A stretch of DNA of 64,000 nucleotides from Flavobacteriales bacterium (GCA_016716605.1 JADJWA010000001.1:1674001-1738000), one strand, 5' to 3'; counted from the stretch's first letter, positions 1 to 9,880 are shown. Program-made: numbers and translations. The notes: generated from the letters alone by a model not told the origin.

Positions 1-241
1 AGCGCTCCTGCAAACGCGCAATGGCCACATGTGCCGCATTGGGCTGAGCGGCGAGCACTTGCGCACGGCGCTCATCATAGAAGCGCAGCACCAGGGCCGG
101 GTCGCGGCGCCAAGCCTCCGGTGTGGCTACATCCTCCACATGGTAATGCTCCCAAAGGCCGCCGCTATCCCGGAAGGTGCGCAAACCGCTCTCTGCGCTC
201 ACGCCCGCTCCGGTGAACACGATAATGCGCTCCTTGCTCAT
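1..241 (-). CDS. cobB: NAD-dependent deacylase (sirtuin), N-terminal part
   Basis: Reverse-strand reading from an ATG at 241 gives about 80 residues before the window edge, so the gene is cut off. The N-terminus carries the sirtuin NAD-binding signature (FTGAGVSAESGLRTFRDSGG), followed by GLWEHYHVEDVATPEAW, typical of short bacterial class III or V sirtuins. Sirtuins remove acetyl or acyl groups from lysines using NAD+, in the cytoplasm. A TAAACTTG box ends 4 nt before the ATG, which supports this start. The catalytic His and zinc cysteines lie outside the window. Confidence 0.93.
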   Translation of the reverse strand, partial: MSKERIIVFTGAGVSAESGLRTFRDSGGLWEHYHVEDVATPEAWRRDPALVLRFYDERRAQVLAAQPNAAHVAIARLQER

Positions 242-245
242 GCCT

Positions 246-253
246 CAAGTTTA
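246..253 (-). promoter_or_regulatory. -7 box TAAACTTG of the sirtuin gene
   Basis: It matches the Bacteroidota -7 pattern (TAnnTTTG-like) and ends 4 nt upstream of the ATG at 241. If used, the transcript would be almost leaderless. No clear -33 element was identified. Confidence 0.45.
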
Positions 254-292
254 TGGCTGAGGCCCAGCACATGCCATTCAACCGCCGCCACC

Positions 293-300
293 TATTTTCG
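293..300 (+). promoter_or_regulatory. -7 box TATTTTCG upstream of ruvA
   Basis: This is the best TAnnTTTG-like match in the 153-nt gap between the divergent sirtuin gene and ruvA. It lies 94 nt before the ruvA ATG. Confidence 0.35.
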
Positions 301-394
301 GGCCCTTCAATCCGGCCCCCCTCCGGAGAAACCGCTGCCGATCGAGAATACTCTACCCCCTTTGTAGGATCCCATACGTGAACGAAGGGACAGG

Positions 395-1006
395 ATGATC
401 GACAGCCTGAACGGAGAGCTATTGGAGCGCGGAATCGACCACGCTGTGATTGACTGCCACGGTGTGGGCTACCTCGTGCAGCTTCCGGCTATCGTTGCGG
501 TGCAACTGCCAACGCGCGGGGCGTGCCGTTTGTTCATCCATTACAGCGTGAGCGTCGATGTGCGCTCCGGACAAAGTGAGCACCGGCTCTTCGGCTTCCG
601 CCAAGCTGATGAACGGCAGCTGTTCCGCAAGCTGATCGAGGTACAGGGCGTGAGTGCCACGCTGGCCTTGGCGATCATGAGCGCCCGAAGCGCCGAAGAC
701 GTCCGCTCATCGATCATCCTCGGAGACGAGGGCGGCTTGAAGGGCATCAAGGGAATTGGGCCGAAGCTGGCGCAGCGCATCATCGGTGAGCTGCAGGGCA
801 AGCTGGGCCTGGGCGGATCGCCTGTCCCGGTCGGCCTTCCCGCAGGAGCGGGCAATACGCTGCGGAGCGAGGCGTTATCGGCGCTGGTCTCGCTCGGCCT
901 CGACCGCGCGAAGGCCGAACGGGCCCTGCAAGGCGTGCTGAGCGAGCGCGGATCGGAACCTCCGCCATTGGAAGAGTTGATCAAGCTGACACTGAAGAAC
1001 CTGTGA
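395..1006 (+). CDS. ruvA: Holliday junction branch migration protein RuvA
   Basis: 203 residues, the usual RuvA length. RuvA binds four-way DNA junctions and loads the RuvB helicase during recombination. The N-terminal OB-fold domain starts MIDSLNGELLERG. The central helix-hairpin-helix region includes KGIKGIGPKLAQRI around residues 116-129. The C-terminal domain III (SEALSALVSLGLDRAKAERAL) would contact RuvB. The stop codon overlaps the GTG start of sprA by four bases, so the two are probably translated as an operon. A ruvA-sprA neighbourhood is, from memory, seen in other Bacteroidota. Confidence 0.96.
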   Translation: MIDSLNGELLERGIDHAVIDCHGVGYLVQLPAIVAVQLPTRGACRLFIHYSVSVDVRSGQSEHRLFGFRQADERQLFRKLIEVQGVSATLALAIMSARSAEDVRSSIILGDEGGLKGIKGIGPKLAQRIIGELQGKLGLGGSPVPVGLPAGAGNTLRSEALSALVSLGLDRAKAERALQGVLSERGSEPPPLEELIKLTLKNL

Positions 1007-4000
1007 GCCGGGCCGTGCATTCCTTTTCCACCCTTTATTCCGATTCGGTGCTGAAGGCGCTCCGCGCGGCCCTGTTGATCGCCATGCTGCTCATGGTCGC
1101 TGAGGCCGATGCATTCATCGTGCTGCAGGTGGACAGCCCAGAGGTGGAGCTCGTGTACCCGATCACCGACCCTACGGCTCCTGGCGCAGGCAGCACTGGC
1201 CTGGTGAACCTGGGGGACCCTGAGAACATACAGAACGACGTGATCTACGACCCAGTGACGGGGCAGTACATCGTGAATAGCAGCGTGGGTGGCAGCTTCG
1301 ATTACAGGCCTCCCATGAGCATGACCCTTGAGGAGTACCTCAATTATGACATGGAGCAATCCATGCAGACCTTCTGGCTGAACAAAGTGGAGGAGGAGAG
1401 CGAGAGCGCCCAGAAGCGAATGATCCCTGCGTTGAAGGTGCGGGGCAAGGCCTTCGACCGGATCTTCGGGGGCAATACCATCGACATCAAGCCGCGCGGT
1501 TCGGCTGAGATCATCTTCGGACTGAATGTGAGCCGCACGGACAACCCGCGGATCCCGATCCAGCAGCGGCGCATCACCACCTTCAACTTCGATCAGCGCA
1601 TCCAGCTCAACCTGGTGGGCAACATCGGGGACAAGATGAAGATCACCACCAACTACAACACGCAGGCGACCTTCGACTTCGAGAACCAGGTGAAGCTCGA
1701 CTACACGGGCTACGAGGACGAGATCATCCAGAAGATCGAGGCCGGCAACGTGAGCCTTCCGCTCCGCGGCACCCTGATCCAGGGCAGCCAGAGCCTCTTC
1801 GGCATCAAGACCCAATTGAAATTCGGCCGCCTCACGGCCACCGGCATCTTCAGCCAGGAGAAGGGCCAACGGCGCAACGTGCAGACCCAGGGCGGCGCGC
1901 AGACCACCAACTTCGACATCAAGACCGACGAATACGAGGCCAACAAGCACTACTTCCTCAGCTACGCGTTCCGGGAGCAGTACGAGAACGCCTTGCGCAC
2001 CCTGCCCACGGTGAACAGCGGCGTGATGATCACGCGTGTGGAGGTGTGGGTCACCAACCTGCGGCAGGACTTCAACCAGAACCGCAACGTGGTGGCCTTC
2101 ACCGACCTGGGCGAGGACGCCAGCCAGTCCAGCATCGATGCGGGCCGTGTGAGCAACGACATGCCGCCTGGCCTGCTGATCGACAATCCGGGCACCGCTG
2201 CGGACAATGCGGCCAACAGCCTTTACGCTACCGTGGCCGCCAATGCGGGCATCCGCAGCTTCGTGAACAGCAGCGGCGCCCTGCAAGCGTTGGGCCTGGT
2301 GCCCGCGCGGCATTTCGAGAAGCTTGAGAGCGCACGCTTGCTGAATCCCAACGAGTACTCGCTGAACGTGCGGCTGGGCTTCATCACCCTGAACCAGCAG
2401 CTCAACAACGATGAGGTGCTTGCTGTTGCCTACCAGTACACCCTCGACGGCCAGACCTTCCAGGTGGGCGAGTTCAGCACCGACGGCATCAGCCCGCCCG
2501 ATGCGCTGATCCTGCGCCTGCTCAAGGCCACCATCACCAACCCGCGGATCCCCTTGTGGGACCTGATGATGAAGAACGTGTACTCGCTCGGCGCCTTCCA
2601 GGTGAACCGCGAGAACTTCAGGCTCGATGTGGTGTACAACAACCCGGTCACCGGGGTGGACATCAACTACATCCCACGCGCGCCCGTCGATCAGATCCCG
2701 CTGATCCAGACCGTGGGCCTCGACCGGTTGGACCCGAACAACGCGCCGAATCCCGATGGCTGGTTCGACTTCATCGACGGCGCGGCCACCAATGGCGGCA
2801 CCATCAACACGCAGAACGGCCGCATCTTCTTCCCGGTGCTCGAGCCCTTCGGCAGCTACCTGGACCGGCAGCTCATCGGCCCCAACCCCGCCTCGCCGGT
2901 GCAGCCTGAAGCGATCCGGAAGACCATCGTGTACCAGCAGCTCTACGACAGCACCAAGATCGCCGCGCAGAACATCCCGGAGCTCAACCGATTCAAGCTG
3001 AAGGGCAGCTACCGCAGCGCCAGCAGCGATGTGATCAACCTCAACAGCGTGAACATCCCGCAGGGCAGCGTGGTGGTCACCGCCGGTGGCGTGCGCTTGG
3101 TGGAGAACCAGGACTACACCGTAGATTACAACCTGGGCCGCGTGCGCATCCTCAACCAGGGCATCCTCGAGAGCGGCACCCCGGTGAACATCGCCCTCGA
3201 GAGCAACTCGCTCTTCAGCATCCAGACCCGCACGCTGGCCGGTGCCCGCTTCGACTACACCATCAACAAGGACTTCGTGATCGGCGGCACCATCATGAAC
3301 CTGTATGAACGGCCGCTCACGCAGAAGGTGAACGCCGGCGAAGAGCCCATCGCCAACACCATCGTGGGCCTCGATGCCAACTGGCAGAGCAAGTCGCAAT
3401 GGCTCACCAACGTGGTGGACAAGCTGCCCTTCTTCGCCACGAAGCAAGAGAGCAACGTGAACGCCAGCATCGAAGGCGCATACCTGATTCCCGGCCACAG
3501 CCGCGCCATCGGCAACGCCGGCACCAGCTACATCGACGATTTCGAGGGCAGCGTGAGCACCATCGACCTGCGCACCCAGAGCCTTTGGTTCCATGCCAGC
3601 ACGCCGCAGGGCATCGAGCTCTTCCCCGAGGGAAGCCTTGTCAACAGCCTGGGCAATGGCTTCCGCCGCGCGCAGCTCAGCTGGTACGTGATCGATCCGC
3701 TCTTCTTCCGCAACAACAACCTCACCCCGTCGCACATCGCCAACGACCCCGCCATGCGCAGCGATCACCGCATGCGCGAGGTGCTCGAGAATGAGGTGTT
3801 CCCCTTCCGTCAGCTCCCGGCGGGCACGCCCAACAACATCCCCGTGCTCGACCTCACCTATTACCCGAACGAGCGCGGGCCCTACAACTACTTCAGCGAC
3901 CAGGCCCGATTGAATCCGGACGGGACCTTCAACGACCCGGAGGAGAACTGGGCGGGGATCATGCGGCGGATCACCACCACCGACTTCGAGAGCAGCAACA

Positions 4001-7000
4001 TCGAGAGCATCCAGTTCTGGCTGATGGACCCCTTCAGCGATGCTGCGCCGAACGGAAGCAACGAGGATAGCCAGAATACCACGGGGGGGACGCTCTACCT
4101 CGACTTGGGGAACATCAGCGAGGACCTGCTCCGCGACGGGCGGAAGGCCTTCGAGAACGGGCTGCCCAAGGATGCGCAGGATGCCGCCGCGCCATTCGAT
4201 GCCACCGAATGGGGCGTGGTGCCCATCACGCAGAACGTGGTGAACGCCTTCGCCCTTCTGGAAAGCAACAGCAACCTGTATCAGGACGTGGGCATGGACG
4301 GCCTGCACAGCAACCTCGGCGATGCCCCGCAGGGAAACGAGCAGCAGTTCTTCGGCCCTTATGTGAATGCGGTTGCCAACGCCGTGACCGACCCGGCTGC
4401 CCTTCAACGGATACAGGCCGACCCCAGCAACGACGACTACCAATTCTTCCGCGGCAGCCAGCTGGATAACCAGCAAGCCAGCATACTTGAGCGCTACAAG
4501 CGATTCAACAACCCCGAGGGCAACAGCGTGACCGACGAGGACAGCCCCGAGGATTACCCCACGCAGCAAACGGTGATCCCCACCACGGAGGACATCAATC
4601 TGGACCAGAACCTGGCCGAGGGCGAGAGCTACTTCCACTACGCGCTGCCGCTGCGCCCGCAGGACATGGTGGTGGGCCGCAACTTCATCACCGACCGCAT
4701 CGAGGCCGATGCCAGCACGCCGCAAGGCACCAAGCGCGTCTATTGGTACCAGTTCAAGATCCCGGTGCGCCAGCCCACGGCCCGTGTGAATGGCATCCAG
4801 GACTTCCGGAGCATCCGTTTCATGCGCATGTACCTGCATGGCTGGCAGCAGCAGGCCACCCTGCGCTTCGCACGGCTGGAGTTCGTGCGGGGCGAATGGC
4901 GCAAGTACGCCAGCTCCCTGCTCACCCCGCAGGAAGTGCCCGCCAGCGACCCGGACCCCACCACCTTCAACGTGGCGGCCGTGAACATCGAGGAGAACGG
5001 ATCGCGCTATCCGATCAATTACGTGCTCCCGCCGGGCATCAACAAGGAAGTTGACGTGGCCAGCGCGAACCTGCGCAACCTGAATGAGCAGAGCCTGCAG
5101 CTGCAGGTGTGCAACCTGCGCGACGGCGATGCGCGGGGCGCGTTCCGCAACGTGAGCTTCGACATCCGCAGCTACAAGAAGATGCGGATGTTCATCCATG
5201 CCGAGAGCAGCGACCTGAACAACCCGCTCAACTACGGCGACATCACCGTGTTCGTGCGCATCGGCAACGACCTCGATGCCAACTACTACGAGTACGAGGT
5301 GCCCGTGGCCATCAGCGCGCCCTTCAACAACGACGCCTTCAACGTATGGCCTGAGGCGAACGACATGGTGATCGAGTTCGCCAAGCTCAACGACCTGAAG
5401 ATCCAGCGCGACCAGAGCGCCTTCCCGCGCAACCTGCGCTTCGCGGGCACCGATGGAGACCGACGCGTGTTCATCAAGGGCAGCCCCAACCTCAGCCAGC
5501 TGCGCAGCATCATGATCGGCATCCGGAATCCCAGCAAGGATGGGGAAGAGGCCAATCCCTACAGCGCTGACAACGGCCTGGCCAAATGCGCCGAGGTATG
5601 GGTGAATGAATTGCGCCTCACCGACTTCGACCAGCGCGGGGGCTGGGCCGCCATCGCACGCGTGAACGCGCAATTGGCCGACCTGGGCACCGTGAGCGTG
5701 GCCGGCAACTACAGCACGCCCTTCTGGGGCAGCATCGACAAGCGCGTGAGCGAGCGCCAGCGCGAGACCAAGTACGGCGTGGACATCGCCGCGAACCTGG
5801 AGATGGGCAAGTTCCTGCCTGAGAGCACCAAGCTCCGCGTGCCGCTCTACCTCGGCTACAGCGAGCAGGTGAGCAATCCGCAGTTCGATCCGCTCAACCC
5901 CGACATCGAATGGAACGACGCCACACGCGCGCTCACCCCCGATGAGCGGCGCCAGCGCCTGAAGGCCTCGCGCACCTACACGCGGCGGCGAAGCATGAAC
6001 CTCACCAACGTGCGCAAGGAGCGCGGCGAAGGCAAGAAGGAGAGGGCCTGGGACGTGGAGAACCTCGCACTCACGTACAGCTACACCGACCAGGAGTACT
6101 TCGATGTGAACACCGCGTTCGAGAACACGCGCACCTACCGGGGCAGCATCGCCTACCAGTTCGCCCCCAAGCCGCTCGCCCTCGAGCCTTTCAAGGACAT
6201 CGGCCTCATCGGCAAGAGCAAGTGGCTGAAGCTGCTCAAGGACTTCAACCTGAACCTGGGCTTCAAGCAGATCAACATGCGCACCAGCATGGACCGCATG
6301 TACCTCGAGCGCCTGGTGCGGCCCAACCCGGACATCGAATCACTGCCGCCCAGGCCCACTTACAACAAGAACTTCAACTGGGTGAGCCAGTACGGCTTCA
6401 AGTACGACATCACCAAGTCGCTCAAGGTGGACTTCAACGCCAACAACATGGCCGTGGTGGGGGAGACCCCCGGCCGCGTGAACCCCAAGGTCGGCGACGA
6501 GTACGCCCTCTGGAAGGACAGCGTGCTCACCAGCCTGCAGCAATGGGGCGAAGTGACCCGCTACGACCATACCACGGCCATCACCTACACGCTGCCCCTC
6601 GACAAGCTGCCGCTCACGGACTGGATCACCTCCAACGCGGGCTACACCGCAGGCTACCAATGGGACCGGGCGCCCTTCACCCAGGACACCTTGGGCAACA
6701 CGGTGCAGAACTCGCGCAACCTCTCGCTGAACAGCCAGCTCAACTTCGTGTCGCTCTACAACAAGAGCAAGTGGCTGAAGAAGATCAACGACAAGGCCAA
6801 GCGCCAGGCCCCGCGTCCGCAGACCGCGACCGCGCGCGGCGGCGCGGCGCCCAAGCCCGAGGACGACAAGAACAAGCCCAAGGAGAAATTCAACGTGCTC
6901 GAGAACCTGGCGCGCATGCTCATGGCCGTGCGCACGGGCTCCTTCACCTACAGCCAGACCAACGGCACGCTGCTGCCCGGCTATGGCCGAACCACCAACA

Positions 7001-8265
7001 TCATCGGCATGGACAACTTCGGCGCGCCGGGACTTGGGTTCGTGCTGGGCCAGCAGAACGACGACCTCAATGGCGACCCTGTGCGCGATTTCGCTCGCAC
7101 CGCAGCGGCCAACGGCTGGCTGGTGCAGAATGAATCGATCTTCAACCCGTACACCACCTCGCGCAACGAGAACATCACCGCGCGCATGAGCCTGGAGCCC
7201 TTCAAGGGAATGCGCATCGAGCTCAACGCCAACCGCACCAGCGCCCGCAGCACCCGCTCCTTCTTCCGCTGGAATGAGGACCTGGGCAGTTACGTGAACG
7301 ACAATCCCAACGAGACCGGGAGCTTCAGCGTAAGCCTGTTCACCTGGCGCACGGCGTTCACGAAGGACGATGACAACGGCGTGAGCACGGTCTTCAATGA
7401 GATGCTCGCCAACCGGCAGGTGATCAGCGGCCGTCTGGGGGCCACCAACCCGGAATCCGTGCTCGACACCACGGGTTACTTCACAGGCTATGGAAGCACC
7501 AATCAGGACGTGGTGATCCCGGCCTTCATCGCCGCCTACACGGGCCGATCGGCCAATTCGGTGAACCTCAATCCGTTCAAGCAGGCGCCCATGCCCAACT
7601 GGGACATCACGTACGATGGCCTGACCAAGATGGAGCCGTTCAGCAAGTGGTTCCGCACCTTCACCCTGAAGAACAGCTACCGCAGCACCTTCAGCGTGGC
7701 CAGCTACCAGACCAACCTGCTCTATGTGCCCGGCGCCAATGAGGTGGATGCCGCCGGTAACTACATCCCCCAGCGGCAGATCATGGCCGTCACCATCCAG
7801 GAGGCCATGCGGCCGCTGATCGGATTCGATGCCACGCTGAAGAACGGGCTGCTCGCCAAGGTGGAGCATAACCGCGACCGCAACATGAGCCTGGGCCTCA
7901 CCAATTACCAGGTGACCGAGACGCGCGGCAAGGAATACGTGTTCGGCACGGGCTACCGCTTCAAGAACGTGAAACTGCCCTTCAACGTGGGCGACAAGAA
8001 ACCCAACAGCGACCTGAACATCCGCGTGGACGTGAGCATCCGCGAGAACGTGACGGTGATCCGGCAAATGGAGCAGGCCCTCAATCAGGTAACGGCCGGC
8101 CAGCGCGTCACTTCCATCAAGACCAGCGCCGATTACGTGCTGAACCAGCGCCTCAATGTGCGCCTGTTCTATGACCGCGTGGTGAACAAGCCGTTCATCA
8201 CCACCAGCTTCCCCAGCGCCAACAGCAACTTCGGAATCAGCCTGCGCTTCACGCTAACAGAGTAG
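1003..8265 (+). CDS. sprA: T9SS outer membrane translocon SprA (Sov)
   Basis: About 2420 residues, the size expected for SprA of Flavobacterium and Sov of Porphyromonas, the very large beta-barrel that carries type IX cargo across the outer membrane and is needed for gliding. The N-terminus has a hydrophobic signal segment (LKALRAALLIAMLLMVAEADA). The family shows long repeated barrel segments such as FGGNTIDIKPRGSAEIIFGLN and YIDDFEGSVSTIDLRTQS, and a C-terminal barrel ending in an aromatic-rich strand (NFGISLRFTLTE). The chosen GTG start gives a GTGA overlap with ruvA; an internal ATG at 1084 would truncate the signal peptide. The window holds at least eight proteins with sorting domains that could be its cargo. 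A 1710-codon opposite-strand frame here is a codon-usage shadow. Confidence 0.95.
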   Translation: MSRAVHSFSTLYSDSVLKALRAALLIAMLLMVAEADAFIVLQVDSPEVELVYPITDPTAPGAGSTGLVNLGDPENIQNDVIYDPVTGQYIVNSSVGGSFDYRPPMSMTLEEYLNYDMEQSMQTFWLNKVEEESESAQKRMIPALKVRGKAFDRIFGGNTIDIKPRGSAEIIFGLNVSRTDNPRIPIQQRRITTFNFDQRIQLNLVGNIGDKMKITTNYNTQATFDFENQVKLDYTGYEDEIIQKIEAGNVSLPLRGTLIQGSQSLFGIKTQLKFGRLTATGIFSQEKGQRRNVQTQGGAQTTNFDIKTDEYEANKHYFLSYAFREQYENALRTLPTVNSGVMITRVEVWVTNLRQDFNQNRNVVAFTDLGEDASQSSIDAGRVSNDMPPGLLIDNPGTAADNAANSLYATVAANAGIRSFVNSSGALQALGLVPARHFEKLESARLLNPNEYSLNVRLGFITLNQQLNNDEVLAVAYQYTLDGQTFQVGEFSTDGISPPDALILRLLKATITNPRIPLWDLMMKNVYSLGAFQVNRENFRLDVVYNNPVTGVDINYIPRAPVDQIPLIQTVGLDRLDPNNAPNPDGWFDFIDGAATNGGTINTQNGRIFFPVLEPFGSYLDRQLIGPNPASPVQPEAIRKTIVYQQLYDSTKIAAQNIPELNRFKLKGSYRSASSDVINLNSVNIPQGSVVVTAGGVRLVENQDYTVDYNLGRVRILNQGILESGTPVNIALESNSLFSIQTRTLAGARFDYTINKDFVIGGTIMNLYERPLTQKVNAGEEPIANTIVGLDANWQSKSQWLTNVVDKLPFFATKQESNVNASIEGAYLIPGHSRAIGNAGTSYIDDFEGSVSTIDLRTQSLWFHASTPQGIELFPEGSLVNSLGNGFRRAQLSWYVIDPLFFRNNNLTPSHIANDPAMRSDHRMREVLENEVFPFRQLPAGTPNNIPVLDLTYYPNERGPYNYFSDQARLNPDGTFNDPEENWAGIMRRITTTDFESSNIESIQFWLMDPFSDAAPNGSNEDSQNTTGGTLYLDLGNISEDLLRDGRKAFENGLPKDAQDAAAPFDATEWGVVPITQNVVNAFALLESNSNLYQDVGMDGLHSNLGDAPQGNEQQFFGPYVNAVANAVTDPAALQRIQADPSNDDYQFFRGSQLDNQQASILERYKRFNNPEGNSVTDEDSPEDYPTQQTVIPTTEDINLDQNLAEGESYFHYALPLRPQDMVVGRNFITDRIEADASTPQGTKRVYWYQFKIPVRQPTARVNGIQDFRSIRFMRMYLHGWQQQATLRFARLEFVRGEWRKYASSLLTPQEVPASDPDPTTFNVAAVNIEENGSRYPINYVLPPGINKEVDVASANLRNLNEQSLQLQVCNLRDGDARGAFRNVSFDIRSYKKMRMFIHAESSDLNNPLNYGDITVFVRIGNDLDANYYEYEVPVAISAPFNNDAFNVWPEANDMVIEFAKLNDLKIQRDQSAFPRNLRFAGTDGDRRVFIKGSPNLSQLRSIMIGIRNPSKDGEEANPYSADNGLAKCAEVWVNELRLTDFDQRGGWAAIARVNAQLADLGTVSVAGNYSTPFWGSIDKRVSERQRETKYGVDIAANLEMGKFLPESTKLRVPLYLGYSEQVSNPQFDPLNPDIEWNDATRALTPDERRQRLKASRTYTRRRSMNLTNVRKERGEGKKERAWDVENLALTYSYTDQEYFDVNTAFENTRTYRGSIAYQFAPKPLALEPFKDIGLIGKSKWLKLLKDFNLNLGFKQINMRTSMDRMYLERLVRPNPDIESLPPRPTYNKNFNWVSQYGFKYDITKSLKVDFNANNMAVVGETPGRVNPKVGDEYALWKDSVLTSLQQWGEVTRYDHTTAITYTLPLDKLPLTDWITSNAGYTAGYQWDRAPFTQDTLGNTVQNSRNLSLNSQLNFVSLYNKSKWLKKINDKAKRQAPRPQTATARGGAAPKPEDDKNKPKEKFNVLENLARMLMAVRTGSFTYSQTNGTLLPGYGRTTNIIGMDNFGAPGLGFVLGQQNDDLNGDPVRDFARTAAANGWLVQNESIFNPYTTSRNENITARMSLEPFKGMRIELNANRTSARSTRSFFRWNEDLGSYVNDNPNETGSFSVSLFTWRTAFTKDDDNGVSTVFNEMLANRQVISGRLGATNPESVLDTTGYFTGYGSTNQDVVIPAFIAAYTGRSANSVNLNPFKQAPMPNWDITYDGLTKMEPFSKWFRTFTLKNSYRSTFSVASYQTNLLYVPGANEVDAAGNYIPQRQIMAVTIQEAMRPLIGFDATLKNGLLAKVEHNRDRNMSLGLTNYQVTETRGKEYVFGTGYRFKNVKLPFNVGDKKPNSDLNIRVDVSIRENVTVIRQMEQALNQVTAGQRVTSIKTSADYVLNQRLNVRLFYDRVVNKPFITTSFPSANSNFGISLRFTLTE

Positions 8266-8323
8266 GGCCTTTCCCATGATCAGGAGTTGTCCGTTGCCTG
8301 GCTCCGCGATACGGGTTCGTTTC

Positions 8324-8331
8324 TACTTTCG
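8324..8331 (+). promoter_or_regulatory. -7 box TACTTTCG upstream of gcvH
   Basis: It matches TAnnTTTG with one change and lies 63 nt upstream of the gcvH ATG, in the gap after sprA. This gives gcvH-vanZ a likely promoter separate from ruvA-sprA. Confidence 0.45.
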
Positions 8332-8394
8332 GCCGCCTTTCCAGGCAGCCAAGCGCGCAACAACACCCAACCCACAACCTTCAACCAGCGCCCA

Positions 8395-8775
8395 ATGAAC
8401 ATCCCCTCAGACCTCAAGTACACCAAGGACCACGAATGGCTCCGCATCGAGGGCGGCAGCGCCGTGGTGGGCATCACGGATTTCGCGCAGGGTGAGCTCG
8501 GCGACATCGTGTTCGTTGACATCAACTCCGTTGGCCAGGCGCTCGAGCGCGAGGCCGTGTTCGGCACGGTGGAGGCCGTGAAGACCGTGAGCGACCTCTT
8601 CATGCCCGTGAGCGGCACCGTTGAGGAAGTGAACCCCGGCTTGGCCGACGATCCCGCCAGCGTGAACAAGGACCCTTATGGCGCTGGCTGGATGGTGCGC
8701 TTGACGCTGAGCGATCCATCGCAAGCCAACGACCTGCTGAGCGCCGAACAGTACCGCGCGCTGGTGGGGGCCTGA
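8395..8775 (+). CDS. gcvH: Glycine cleavage system H protein
   Basis: 126 residues, normal for GcvH, the lipoylated shuttle that carries the aminomethyl group between the P, T and L proteins of glycine cleavage. The lipoyl lysine sits in GTVEAVKTVSDLFMP. The protein begins MNIPSDLKYTKDHEWLR, the family N-terminus, so the ATG at 8395 is chosen over an in-frame upstream start at 8287. No gcvT, gcvP or lipoylation gene lies next to it. Location between sprA and the vanZ-like gene looks like a conserved Bacteroidota arrangement rather than a pathway cluster. Confidence 0.95.
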   Translation: MNIPSDLKYTKDHEWLRIEGGSAVVGITDFAQGELGDIVFVDINSVGQALEREAVFGTVEAVKTVSDLFMPVSGTVEEVNPGLADDPASVNKDPYGAGWMVRLTLSDPSQANDLLSAEQYRALVGA

Positions 8776-8780
8776 GCAGG

Positions 8781-9164
8781 ATGATGCGCACGTGGGGCTG
8801 GCCCTTGCTCTGGGCCCTGCTCATCCTCCTGCTCTGCCTGATGCCCGGGGCGGCGCTGCCCGCTTGGCATTGGGCCGATCTCTTCAGCATCGATAAACTC
8901 GTGCACGCCGGCCTATTCGCGGTGCTGGTCCTGCTGGTCCTGCGCGCCCTGCCCGACCCCACCCTGAAGGCCGCAGCGATGGCGGCTATGGCTTGCGTGG
9001 CCTATGGCGGCGCGCTGGAACTGATGCAGCAATTCCCGGCGCTAGGGCGGCGAGGCGACTGGAACGACTTCTTGGCCAATGGCATCGGCGTGGGACTCGG
9101 ATGGGCATGGCAACGGCGTCTCTGGGCCAAGCGCCGGGCCCGGATCACCGGGTCGAATGCCTAG
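8781..9164 (+). CDS. VanZ-like membrane protein
   Basis: 127 residues with about four hydrophobic helices. The family landmarks are present: FSIDKLVHAGLFAVL near residue 37, a conserved Glu in GGALELMQQF, and RRGDWNDFLANGIGVGLGWA near the C-terminus. VanZ-like proteins are small integral membrane proteins. The founding member gives low-level teicoplanin resistance, but the role of stand-alone members is mostly unknown. It starts 5 nt after gcvH, so co-translation is likely; a second ATG follows the first immediately. The stop codon lies inside the -7 box of the next gene. Confidence 0.85.
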   Translation: MMRTWGWPLLWALLILLLCLMPGAALPAWHWADLFSIDKLVHAGLFAVLVLLVLRALPDPTLKAAAMAAMACVAYGGALELMQQFPALGRRGDWNDFLANGIGVGLGWAWQRRLWAKRRARITGSNA

Positions 9165-9169
9165 TTTTG
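9162..9169 (+). promoter_or_regulatory. -7 box TAGTTTTG upstream of tonB-like gene
   Basis: A perfect TAnnTTTG match overlapping the TAG stop of the vanZ-like gene, 45 nt before the ATG of the TonB-like gene. Confidence 0.5.
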
Positions 9170-9214
9170 AACCGCTGCCCGGATCGCGGGTACAGAACCG
9201 AAACACAATTCACC

Positions 9215-9880
9215 ATGCAAGCGCGCAAGAACCCCGATGCCGACCTCGAGCGGCGCAAGACCAGCTTCTGGGCCATCGGCCTGCTCACCGCACTGGCCTT
9301 CACCCTGGTGGCCTTCGAATGGACCGCCTTCGATCGGACGCAGGAAGGCCTGGGCGCCTTGGAACTGGATCTCATTGAAGAAGAGGTGATCCCACCGAGT
9401 GCCACGCCGCCCCCACCGCCCCCGCCCCCGCCTGCACCCACCCAGGTGATCGAGATTGTTGAGGATGATGTGGAAGTGGAGGAGACCGAGGTGGTTGAGA
9501 TGGAAGTGACCGAGAACACCCAGGTGGAAGCGCCGGTGCAGCGGGAGGAGGAAGTGGTGGAAGAGCAGATCTTCACCATCGTGGAGGAGATGCCCACCTT
9601 CCCTGGCGGCGAGGTGGAGATGCGCAAGTACCTGGGCAAATCGATCAAGTATCCCCAGATGGCGCAGGATGCCGGCATCAGCGGCACCGTGTTCCTCACC
9701 TTCGAGGTTGACAAGGACGGCAAGATCAAGGACGTGAAAGTGCTCCGTGGCATCGGCGGCGGATGCGACGAGGAGGCCATGCGCGTGGTGAAGGCCATGC
9801 CGCAATGGTCGCCCGGCAAGCAGCGCGGCAAGGCGGTGCGCGTGCAGTTCAACCTGCCCGTGAAGTTCACGCTTCGCTGA
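9215..9880 (+). CDS. TonB-family energy transducer
   Basis: 221 residues with the classic TonB order: short cytoplasmic N-terminus, one transmembrane helix (FWAIGLLTALAFTLVAFEW, about residues 17-35), a proline-rich spacer (nine prolines in PPPPPPPPPAP), an acidic Glu/Val-rich linker, and a C-terminal TonB domain (PTFPGGEVEMRKYLGKSIKYP to FNLPVKFTL). It would pass proton-motive energy from ExbB/ExbD to outer membrane receptors. The start at 9215 gives a positively charged N-terminus just before the helix. The gene is followed by a strong hairpin terminator. Its position near sprA recurs in Bacteroidota to my knowledge; a functional link to T9SS is inference. Confidence 0.9.
   Translation: MQARKNPDADLERRKTSFWAIGLLTALAFTLVAFEWTAFDRTQEGLGALELDLIEEEVIPPSATPPPPPPPPPAPTQVIEIVEDDVEVEETEVVEMEVTENTQVEAPVQREEEVVEEQIFTIVEEMPTFPGGEVEMRKYLGKSIKYPQMAQDAGISGTVFLTFEVDKDGKIKDVKVLRGIGGGCDEEAMRVVKAMPQWSPGKQRGKAVRVQFNLPVKFTLR

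Noticed and set aside
541..5673. A 1710-codon open frame on the - strand opposite ruvA and sprA
   Set aside because: It lies antisense to well-recognised genes, has no domain, and its low-complexity His/Val/Ala/Gly/Glu composition is that of a shadow of GC-rich codons.
6340..8067. A 575-codon frame on the - strand opposite the 3' part of sprA
   Set aside because: Same shadow composition, no start context and no family; sprA explains the region.
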